Below, one piece after another: positions 38,006 to 45,770 of a stretch of 60,348 nucleotides of DNA; positions within the stretch are counted from its first letter, which is position 1; every line of letters starts with the position of its first letter. A model generated the notes under the pieces. The model was not told the origin of the DNA. It saw only the letters and a list, made by a program, of their open reading frames with translations, and did no database searches. A program made the position numbers and the translations under genes. This DNA comes from Actinomycetota bacterium (GTDB lineage Bacteria > Actinomycetota > Acidimicrobiia > Acidimicrobiales > Iamiaceae), in assembly GCA_016185275.1 (NCBI GenBank), contig JACPNX010000032.1, positions 1-60,348 on the forward strand, written 5' to 3'.

Positions 38006-38009
<4 letters not shown>
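36285..38009 (+). CDS. DUF512 protein: PDZ + radical SAM-like + DUF512, with a repeat insertion
   Basis: 574 residues. An N-terminal PDZ-like domain (VTPGSPAARAGVEVGDEVVA, about 9-28) is followed by a radical SAM-type cluster motif, LRTCDNHCEFCFIYQLP (Cys-x3-Cys-x2-Cys, about 83-99), and the DUF512 core (YGNFTTLTRFTEADLERV, RMRVASAAEA, FADEWYLLAG-like FAADEWYLLAGLPFP, YEGFPMHEDGVGM). Between about 318 and 465 an Ala/Pro/Val/Ser-rich insert contains four AVATPVPSPVSA-like 12-residue repeats; the conserved C-terminal end then resumes (PTAVLTGEYGARVLRPMLDQ and ENRFFGGNVAVAGLLVGED). The family sits next to der in many bacteria, but its function is unproven. Stop overlaps the der GTG. Confidence 0.85.
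37491..37634 (+). repeat. 36-bp (12-codon) tandem repeat inside the DUF512 gene
   Basis: Copies start at 37491, 37527, 37563 and 37599 (the last partial). The first three are nearly identical and encode AVATPVPSPVSA. Confidence 0.92.
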
Positions 38010-39352
<1,343 letters not shown>

Positions 39353-39415
39353 CGGGCGGCCTCGACCTCGCACCCCGTCGCGGTCGATCCCAGCCGGTCG
39401 CCGGCCGGCCCCCCA

Positions 39416-39423
39416 GGTACGCT
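39416..39423 (+). promoter_or_regulatory. Leaderless-type promoter box for the PP2C gene
   Basis: GGTACGCT, 10 nt before the ATG at 39434. It probably drives the four-gene run to 43234. Confidence 0.5.
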
Positions 39424-39433
39424 CGCCCGCAAG

Positions 39434-40510
39434 ATGGAGACGCCGATCCTGGCCTTCGTGGCGGTCGCCTGTGGCGTGGCGGCGGTGCTGTGGGCCCGCT
39501 CCGCCCGCCGCCTCCGCCGGCTCTGGCGCCACATCGAGGTGGAGGCCGGCGCCGACTCGGCCGCGACCGTCCTGGCCCGCTCCCAGTTCCGCAAGGAGCT
39601 GCACACGACGACCCTCTACGGGGTGCTCGCCCTCGCGGCTGCCGTGGCGGCCGCCTCCGATGTTCGTGGGGTCGACGTCGTGTTCGCGGTCGTGCTCGTC
39701 CCGGTCGTCATCTCGATCGCCTACGGCAAGGACTTCGTGCGCGACTCGCGCCTCGCCGAGGACCGCGTCGAGCTCGAGCGGCGGGCCGAGGAGATCCTCA
39801 ACCAGGACCAGCTCGCGCCCCAGCGGTGGGCCGAGCGCCTGGCGCCGCGCGAGCTCCCCGCGCTCGACGGCTTCGAGGTCGGCAAGCTCTACAAGGCCGG
39901 CACCGGGCTCATGGCCGGCGACTTCTTCGACCTGTTCCGTCTCGCTCCCACCCGGGTGGCCGCCGTGATCGGGGACGTGACCGGCCACGGCATCGAGCCC
40001 TCCATCACCGCTCTCCAGTCGAAGTACCTGCTGCGGATGTTCCTGCGCCAGTTCCGCGACCCGGCACAGGCGCTCGAGGAGCTCAACGCCAGGATGTCGG
40101 CCGAAGGGGGCGAGGAGCTGATCTCGGTGTGCGTGGTGGTGCTCGACATCGAGGCCGATGCGCTGCGGTGGGCGTCGGCCGGCCACCCGACCGCATGGCT
40201 GTGGCACGACCGTGAGATCCGCCCGCTGCGGTCCACCGGGCCGCTGCTGATGCTCGACGCCAAGGGCACGTACACGAGCCGCGAGGTCCCGCTCGACACC
40301 GGTGATCTGCTGCTGCTCTACACCGACGGGCTGATCGAGGCGCGCAGTGGCGACCACCAGTTCGGCGAGGAGCGCGTCGCCAACATGTTGCGGCGGGATC
40401 CGGGCGCCGATCCCGAGGTGCTGTGCAAGACCCTGCTCGAGGCGGCCAAGGACTTCTCCTCGGGGCCGCTCGCGGACGACGTCGCCATCCTGGCTCTGCG
40501 CCGTGCCTGA
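39434..40510 (+). CDS. SpoIIE/RsbU-type PP2C serine phosphatase, membrane anchored
   Basis: 358 residues. One N-terminal helix (ILAFVAVACGVAAVLWA) and two more around residues 60-95 (LYGVLALAAAVAAASDV; VVFAVVLVPVVISIAYG) are followed by a short helical linker and a SpoIIE domain: KAGTGLMAGDFFDLFRL (about 154-170, metal Asp), VAAVIGDVTGHGIEPSITAL (about 174-193, second Asp), WASAGHPTAWLWH, LLLLYTDGLIEARSGDHQFG and ADDVAILALR. Such phosphatases usually dephosphorylate anti-sigma antagonists, but no anti-sigma or STAS gene is present here. The next gene starts inside its 3' end (8-nt overlap). Confidence 0.87.
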   Translation: METPILAFVAVACGVAAVLWARSARRLRRLWRHIEVEAGADSAATVLARSQFRKELHTTTLYGVLALAAAVAAASDVRGVDVVFAVVLVPVVISIAYGKDFVRDSRLAEDRVELERRAEEILNQDQLAPQRWAERLAPRELPALDGFEVGKLYKAGTGLMAGDFFDLFRLAPTRVAAVIGDVTGHGIEPSITALQSKYLLRMFLRQFRDPAQALEELNARMSAEGGEELISVCVVVLDIEADALRWASAGHPTAWLWHDREIRPLRSTGPLLMLDAKGTYTSREVPLDTGDLLLLYTDGLIEARSGDHQFGEERVANMLRRDPGADPEVLCKTLLEAAKDFSSGPLADDVAILALRRA

Positions 40511-42044
40511 CCCGGTTCGCGACCACGCCGCCGAGGTCGCGGCCGCCGCCGAGCGCGCCCTCCAGGGGAACCTGGCCAAGGGCGGCGACAAGCTGGCGGC
40601 GCAGGGCAAGCTCTTCGTCCGGGACAGGCTGGCGCTGCTGCTCGACGCCGGCTCGTTCGTCGAGGACGCGCTGCTGGCCAACACGATGGCCGGCGATCTG
40701 CCGGCCGACGGCGTCGTGACCGGAGTGGGCCGGGTCGACGGGCGGCCGGTCTGCGTGGTGGCCAACGATCCGACCGTGAAGGCCGGCTCGTGGGGAGCGC
40801 GCACCGTCGAGAAGATGGTGCGCCTCACCGAGCACGCGCTGCGCCACGAGCTGCCGGTGTTCTGGCTCGTCGACTCGGCCGGTGCCCGCATCACCGACCA
40901 GGTCGAGCTCTTCCCGGGCCGGCGCGGCGCGGGCCGGATCTTCTACAACCAGGTGAAGCTCTCGGGCCGCGTCCCCCAGATCTGCTGCCTGTTCGGACCG
41001 TCCGCCGCCGGCGGCGCGTACATCCCGTCGTTCTGCGACATCGTGATCATGGTCGAGGGCAACGCGTCGATGTACCTCGGCTCGCCCCGCATGGCCGAGA
41101 TGGTCATCGGCGAGCTGGCCACCCTGGAGGCGATGGGCGGAGCCCGCATGCACGCCACCGTCTCCGGCTGCGGCGACAACCTGGCCGACGACGACGCCGA
41201 CGCGATCGCGCAGGCCCGTGCCTACTTCAGTTACTTCCCGCAGACCTGGCGGGACCGTCCGCCGGTGTACCAAGCGGACCAGCCCGGCCGGACCTTCGCC
41301 GACGACCTCGTCCCTTCCGACGACCGTGCCGGTTACGACGTACACGACGTGATCGAAGCGCTCGTCGACGCCGACAGCTTCTTCGAGGTGAAGCCGCTGT
41401 TCGCCCCGGAGCTGGTGGTGGGGCTGGGCCGCCTCGACGGCCGGCCGGTCGGTGTCGTGGCCAACAACCCGGCCCAGAAAGGCGGCGTGCTGTTCGTCGA
41501 CTCGGCGGACAAGGCGGCCCGGTTCGTGTGGTGCTGCGACGCGTTCAACGTGCCCCTGCTGTTCCTGACCGACGTGCCCGGCTTCATGATCGGCACGCAG
41601 GTCGAGGCGCAGGGGATCATCCGCCACGGCGCCAAGATGGTCACGGCCATCTCGGAGGCGACGGTCCCCAAGGTCTGCGTCGTGCTGCGCAAGGCCTACG
41701 GCGCGGGCCTCTACGCGATGTCGGGCCCGGCCTTCGAGCCCGAGGCCACGCTGGCTCTGCCAACGGCGAAGATCGCCGTGATGGGACCCGAGGCGGCGGT
41801 GAACGCCGTCTACGCGAACCGCATCGCTGCCATCGAGGATCCCGAGGCGCGGGAGCGGTTCGTCAGCGAGCAGCGCGAGGCCTACGAGGAGGACGTCGAC
41901 ATCCTGCGGCTCGCGTCCGAGCTCGTGGTCGACGCGGTGGTACCGCCGGGGCAGCTGCGCTGCGAGATCGTCCGCCGGTTGGCGGCGGCCGACGGAAAGG
42001 ACCGCACGTTCTCCGACCGCCGCCACGGGGTCCCGCCGGTATGA
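40503..42044 (+). CDS. Acyl-CoA carboxylase carboxyltransferase (beta) subunit
   Basis: 513 residues of two crotonase-like carboxyltransferase halves. The N half has KLFVRDRLALLLDAGSFVE, SAGARITDQVELFPGRRGAG and FGPSAAGGAYIPSFCD (about 161-176, with MVEGNASMYLGSPRMAEMVI following). The C half has VGVVANNPAQKGGVLFVDSA (about 318-337) and FLTDVPGFMIGTQVEAQGII (about 357-376), both typical of acyl-CoA binding in PccB, MccB and AccD proteins. It needs a biotinylated partner that is not in the window. The neighbouring HMG-CoA-lyase-like gene suggests leucine breakdown (methylcrotonyl-CoA carboxylase), but acetyl- or propionyl-CoA is not excluded. Confidence 0.87.
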   Translation: MPDPVRDHAAEVAAAAERALQGNLAKGGDKLAAQGKLFVRDRLALLLDAGSFVEDALLANTMAGDLPADGVVTGVGRVDGRPVCVVANDPTVKAGSWGARTVEKMVRLTEHALRHELPVFWLVDSAGARITDQVELFPGRRGAGRIFYNQVKLSGRVPQICCLFGPSAAGGAYIPSFCDIVIMVEGNASMYLGSPRMAEMVIGELATLEAMGGARMHATVSGCGDNLADDDADAIAQARAYFSYFPQTWRDRPPVYQADQPGRTFADDLVPSDDRAGYDVHDVIEALVDADSFFEVKPLFAPELVVGLGRLDGRPVGVVANNPAQKGGVLFVDSADKAARFVWCCDAFNVPLLFLTDVPGFMIGTQVEAQGIIRHGAKMVTAISEATVPKVCVVLRKAYGAGLYAMSGPAFEPEATLALPTAKIAVMGPEAAVNAVYANRIAAIEDPEARERFVSEQREAYEEDVDILRLASELVVDAVVPPGQLRCEIVRRLAAADGKDRTFSDRRHGVPPV

Positions 42045-43000
42045 GGCGCGCGGGTGCGGGCGGCAGCCTCGACGGCGCGACCGTGGTCGTCCGGGAGGTG
42101 GGTCCACGCGACGGTCTCCAGCCCGAGGCGCCGCTGAGCGTGGAGGCCCGGGTCATGCTCGTCGAGGCGCTGGTCGACGCCGGGCTGCGCCACGTCGAGG
42201 TGGCCGCGTTCGTGTCGCCCCGGGCCGTGCCCGCGATGGCCGGCGCGGCCGAGGTGCTCGCGGCGCTCGGCCGCCGGCCGGGGGTGACGTGGAGCGCGCT
42301 GGTGCCGAACGGCCGCGGTGCGGCCGATGCGCTGGAAGCCGGTGTCGACGAGCTCACCGCGACGATCTCGGCCTCCGCGGCGTACAACCGCCGAAACGTG
42401 CACATGGACGTGGACGAGTCGATCGCCGCCCTGGCCGAGGTGAGCCGGCTGGCCGCGGCCGCGGACCCCGCAGTGCCCGTCGACGCGGTGGTCTCCTGTT
42501 CGTTCGGGTCGCCCTACGAGGGCCCCGTCGCGCCGGCCGAGGTGGCCGCCCTCGCGGGCCGGCTGCTCGACGGTGGCTGCGCCCGCTGCACCTTCGCCGA
42601 CACCACCGGCATGGCCTCGCCTCGACGCGTGCACGATCTCCTGGACGCGCTCGAAGGCGACGGCGTGGCCGTCGACGTCGGGCTGCACCTCCACGACACC
42701 CGGGGCACCGCGCTCGTCAACGCCTACGCCGGGCTGGAGCGGGGGGTGCGACGCTTCGACACGGCGGTCGGCGGGCTCGGCGGTTCACCGTTCGCGCACG
42801 GCGCCGGCGGCAACCTGGCCACCGAGGAGCTGGTGGCGCTGCTCGACGACCTCGGCGCGGCCACCGGTGTGGACGTCGAGGCGCTGGTGGGCGTCGCCGC
42901 GCACCTGGTCCAGCTCGTGGGCCACGAGGTCCCCAGCCGGGTGGCCCGGCACGGGCCCAGCACCCGACTGGCGGCGGTGGGGGACGGCGGCGCAGGCTGA
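42041..43000 (+). CDS. Hydroxymethylglutaryl-CoA lyase family protein
   Basis: 319 residues, TIM-barrel DRE family: VVVREVGPRDGLQPEAPLSV (about 16-35, RDG metal motif), EVAAFVSPRAVPAMAGAAEV, ALVPNGRGAADALEAG, ISASAAYNRRNVHM, CSFGSPYEGPV (about 148-158), FADTTGMASPRRV and GLHLHDTRGTALVNAYAGLE (metal His pair). The signature loop reads VGGLGGSPFAHGAGGNLATE: the catalytic Cys of HMG-CoA lyase (GGLGGCP) is Ser. The fold and metal site are intact, so it may be a weaker lyase or act on a related substrate. ATG overlaps the carboxyltransferase stop, implying a shared pathway. Confidence 0.82.
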   Translation: MRRAGAGGSLDGATVVVREVGPRDGLQPEAPLSVEARVMLVEALVDAGLRHVEVAAFVSPRAVPAMAGAAEVLAALGRRPGVTWSALVPNGRGAADALEAGVDELTATISASAAYNRRNVHMDVDESIAALAEVSRLAAAADPAVPVDAVVSCSFGSPYEGPVAPAEVAALAGRLLDGGCARCTFADTTGMASPRRVHDLLDALEGDGVAVDVGLHLHDTRGTALVNAYAGLERGVRRFDTAVGGLGGSPFAHGAGGNLATEELVALLDDLGAATGVDVEALVGVAAHLVQLVGHEVPSRVARHGPSTRLAAVGDGGAG

Positions 43001-43003
43001 GGC

Positions 43004-43234
43004 GTGCCCTGGTGCGACGAGTGCGCCCGCTTCTACGACAAGGGCACGCTTCCCCCGGACGGCACCTGCCCGCACTGCGGCGCCTTCATCGTCCGGCCGT
43101 CGGACGAGGAGACCGGCGACGCCGAGCGGAGCGGCACGGTCCCCTGGCACTTCTGGCTGGTAGTCGTGGCGCTGGCGGTGTACCTCGGCTGGCGCCTGAT
43201 CCAGGGCATCGCCTGGGTCGCGGCCAAGCTCTGA
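43004..43234 (+). CDS. Small zinc-ribbon membrane protein
   Basis: 76 residues. An N-terminal ribbon MPWCDECARFYDKGTLPPDG followed by TCPHCGAF gives Cys-x2-Cys...Cys-x2-Cys (residues 4-26), and a single membrane helix (WHFWLVVVALAVYLGWRLI, about 48-66) follows. The GTG lies 3 nt after the lyase stop. Similar small ribbon proteins occur in actinobacteria without known function. It ends the four-gene unit. Confidence 0.75.
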   Translation: MPWCDECARFYDKGTLPPDGTCPHCGAFIVRPSDEETGDAERSGTVPWHFWLVVVALAVYLGWRLIQGIAWVAAKL

Positions 43235-43287
43235 GCCGGTCGCGCCGGTTCGGCGGCCGCCTCCCTCGGGACTACAGTCGTCGGCTC

Positions 43288-43365
43288 CGGGCTGTGGCGC
43301 AGTTTGGTTAGCGCGCTTGACTGGGGGTCAAGAGGTCGGAGGTTCAAATCCTCTCAGCCCGACCA
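43288..43365 (+). tRNA. tRNA-Pro (anticodon GGG), CCA encoded
   Basis: Acceptor stem CGGGCTG (43288-43294) pairs with CAGCCCG (43355-43361), followed by A and an encoded CCA (43363-43365). The anticodon stem CTTGA/TCAAG encloses CTGGGGG, anticodon GGG at 43323-43325. The T arm GGAGGTTCAAATCCTCT is complete. It reads proline codon CCC (and CCU). Confidence 0.97.
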
Positions 43366-43455
43366 GAGGAAGGCCCGAGCCGCTCGACCGGCTCGCGGCG
43401 CGCAGCGGTCTCCGACGTCCCGGCTTCGACGTCCTGGCCTGGAGGCTGGACCCGG

Positions 43456-43764
43456 CTATCCGTGCTCGGGTTCCGAGCGACGGCGACGGATCAACGCCTC
43501 TCGGTCCGCGGCGCTCGCGTCACGGTCGTTGGCGGCCTCGAAGCGGTCGAGGGCGGCTGCGGCCCGGTCGCGCTCGGCATCGTCGAGCGTCGCGGTCCCG
43601 GCCTCCTCGCGCGCTCGGGCGGCGGCGTCGCGCTCCCGGGCGGCGCGGTCGCGCACCTCCGCGGCCACGTCGCGGGCCACGGAGTCGCGGATCAGTGCGT
43701 CGATGTCGTCGCGGGTCGTGTCCCGCTGTTCGGCTCGTCCGCTCAACGCCTCGGATTCTGTCAC
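43456..43764 (-). CDS. Charged Ala/Arg/Asp-rich helical protein
   Basis: About 102 residues from a GTG at 43764: an acidic-basic heptad-like helix with recurrent RDxAAxxRD units (RDSVARDVAAEVRDRAARER, AARAREEAGTATLDDAERDR, RFEAANDRDASAADREALIR). This ARD-type coiled coil is common in actinobacteria as a free protein or as a linker in GGDEF proteins. No catalytic domain. The open frame continues upstream for 186 codons without plausible sequence, antisense to the subtilase gene, so the start is uncertain. A 414-nt frame on the opposite strand is judged to be its shadow. Confidence 0.55.
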   Translation of the reverse strand: MTESEALSGRAEQRDTTRDDIDALIRDSVARDVAAEVRDRAARERDAAARAREEAGTATLDDAERDRAAAALDRFEAANDRDASAADREALIRRRRSEPEHG

Positions 43765-43848
43765 GCCGTCGGGCGGCCACGGAGCAACGTGCGAGTCGCC
43801 GGCGCCCGATGGGCCGACGCCGACCTGCGACAAGGGCCGTTCGGCCCC

Positions 43849-43878
43849 TTGCCCCGGTGGGCACCGGGCCCGTAGCCT
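43849..43878 (+). promoter_or_regulatory. Possible sigma-70-type promoter for the subtilase gene
   Basis: TTGCCC (43849-43854) and TAGCCT (43873-43878) with an 18-nt spacer, about 70 nt before the ATG. Moderate match only. Confidence 0.35.
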
Positions 43879-43948
43879 CACCACGCACAGCGCGAAGATC
43901 GACGCAGAGCATGGTGTGCAGGTGCAAGCCTGGGCCGGGGAGGACCGC

Positions 43949-45757
43949 ATGAGCACGAGCCACCAGCGTGGCGTGGGCCGGCGTGGCTCCGCGCCCGCGC
44001 TCGCTCTGCTCGCCCTTGTGCTCGCTCTCCTGCCTGGGCTCCGGGCACAGCCGGCCGGGGCGGTCCCGGACCCCGCCGCCGCCGGCCGGCCGGCCCGGAT
44101 GGTGCTCCGCGGGCGCCCGGGCGCGCTCCGCCCCATCGAGCTGGCGGTCATCCGCGCCGGCGGACGGGTGCGCCGGGAACTGCCCATCATCGACGGTGTC
44201 GCGGCCACGTTGTCGCCGGCCCAGCTCGCCGAGGTCCGAGCCACCGGCGCCGTGCTGGGCGCCACGCCGGACGCCCGCCCCGCCCGCTTCGAGAATGTGA
44301 GCGGCGTCGACACCCTGAGCACCGAACCCTGGCGGGCCGATCGCGACCCCGGCTCGCTCTACAGCATCGAACGCCAGCTCGAGATCCCCGCGATGTGGCG
44401 CACCACCACCGGCAAGGGTGTGGGCGTCGCCCTGATCGACACCGGCATCGTCCCGGTCAACGGCCTGCGCGAACCCGGCAAGGTCGTCCAGGGTCCGGAC
44501 CTCAGCCTCGAGGCGGGCGTACCCGGCCTGCGCAACCTCGACGGCTTCGGGCACGGCACCCACATGGCGGGGATCATCGCCGGCCGGGACGACGGCACCC
44601 TGCCCGAGGACTACACGAAGCGGAACCGCTTCGTCGGCATCGCACCCGACGCCCGCCTGGTCAACGTGAAGGTCGGCGCCTCGGACGGCAGCGTCGACGT
44701 GTCACAGGTGATCGCCGGGCTCGACTGGGTCCTCGCCCACCGCGCCGACCCGGGCCTGAACATCCGGGTCGTGAACCTGTCGTTCGGCACCGACGGCACG
44801 CAGCCCTACGAGGTGGATCCGCTGGCGTTCGCGGCCGAGCGCCTGTGGCGGGCGGGCGTCGTCGTCGTGGTCGCCGCCGGCAACGCGGGTCAGCAGACGG
44901 CCACGCTCGCGAACCCCGCGACCGACCCCTATGTCCTGGCCGTCGGGGCCGACGGCACCTACGACGCGAACGGGAACCGCCTGTACGTCACCTCGTTCAC
45001 CAACGCCGGCAACCGCTGGCGCGCCCCGGACATCGTGGCCCCCGGCGTGTCGGTCGTCGGGCTGCGCGACCCCGGCTCCTACGTGGACGAGCTCTACCCG
45101 GGAGGTCGGGTGGGCGACGCCGGGCAGCGGTTCTTCCGGGGGAGCGGCACATCGCAGGCGGCTGCCATCACGTCGGGCGTCGTGGCCCTGCTCCTCCAGC
45201 GCTACCCGCAGCTCACCCCGGACGGGGTCAAGGCTGTCCTGCGCTCGAGCGCCCAGCCTCTGACCGACGCCACCGGGAAGCCGCTCGGCCGCCATCAGCA
45301 GGGGTTCGGCGCCATCCAACCGCGGCAGGCTCTGGCCCGCCTCGGAGCACCGGGCGGGTTCCGTCCGGCCGCGCAGACCTGGACGCCCGCCACGGGATCC
45401 GGCTCCTTGGAGGCGGCACGGGGCTCGTCGCACCTCGCCATCGCAGGCGAGCTCCTCGCCGGGGAGGTCACGGTGTTCGGCACCCCGTTCGACCCGGCCG
45501 CGTGGGACACCGCGCCCTGGGACGCCGCCTCCTTCGGCGGGGGCGCGTTCGACGCCGCCACCGGCGCATGGACGGGCCAGGCCTGGAACGGTGATCCGGC
45601 CACGACCGCAGCGGCCGCGGAGCCCGGCTGGACCGGATCGCACTGGACGGGCTCGGACTGGACCGGATCGCACTGGGCCGATTCGTCGTGGACGGGGTCG
45701 CACTGGACCAACGACGACTGGTCCGGCTCGCACTGGACCGGCGTCGCCTGGCCCTGA
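43949..45757 (+). CDS. Secreted subtilisin-like serine protease with Trp-pentad C-terminal tail
   Basis: 602 residues. Signal peptide: basic start (SHQRGVGRRG), hydrophobic ALALLALVLALLPGL, cleavage probably after AGA (about residue 45). A pro-domain-like region runs to about 130. Peptidase S8 catalytic residues are Asp in VGVALIDTGIVPV (about 165), His in GFGHGTHMAGIIAG (about 205), the oxyanion Asn in VVVAAGNAGQQ and Ser in FRGSGTSQAAAITSG (about 404). The last 45 residues carry nine Trp spaced exactly five apart (WTGSH, WTGSD, WADSS units), a possible surface- or glycan-binding tail. GGGGAGG lies 5 nt before the ATG. It is followed after 13 nt by the GGDEF/EAL gene. Confidence 0.9.
   Translation: MSTSHQRGVGRRGSAPALALLALVLALLPGLRAQPAGAVPDPAAAGRPARMVLRGRPGALRPIELAVIRAGGRVRRELPIIDGVAATLSPAQLAEVRATGAVLGATPDARPARFENVSGVDTLSTEPWRADRDPGSLYSIERQLEIPAMWRTTTGKGVGVALIDTGIVPVNGLREPGKVVQGPDLSLEAGVPGLRNLDGFGHGTHMAGIIAGRDDGTLPEDYTKRNRFVGIAPDARLVNVKVGASDGSVDVSQVIAGLDWVLAHRADPGLNIRVVNLSFGTDGTQPYEVDPLAFAAERLWRAGVVVVVAAGNAGQQTATLANPATDPYVLAVGADGTYDANGNRLYVTSFTNAGNRWRAPDIVAPGVSVVGLRDPGSYVDELYPGGRVGDAGQRFFRGSGTSQAAAITSGVVALLLQRYPQLTPDGVKAVLRSSAQPLTDATGKPLGRHQQGFGAIQPRQALARLGAPGGFRPAAQTWTPATGSGSLEAARGSSHLAIAGELLAGEVTVFGTPFDPAAWDTAPWDAASFGGGAFDAATGAWTGQAWNGDPATTAAAAEPGWTGSHWTGSDWTGSHWADSSWTGSHWTNDDWSGSHWTGVAWP
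45628..45754 (+). repeat. 15-bp degenerate repeat encoding Trp-x4 pentads at the subtilase C-terminus
   Basis: TGGACCGGATCGCAC and variants repeat eight times in phase, giving nine Trp with strict spacing of five residues up to the stop. Confidence 0.9.
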
Positions 45758-45770
45758 CCGAGCCACGCGG

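Noticed and set aside
43462..43875. Plus-strand 137-codon frame opposite the ARD protein
   Set aside because: Low-complexity Gly/Val/Arg translation typical of antisense frames; the minus strand shows the helical periodicity.
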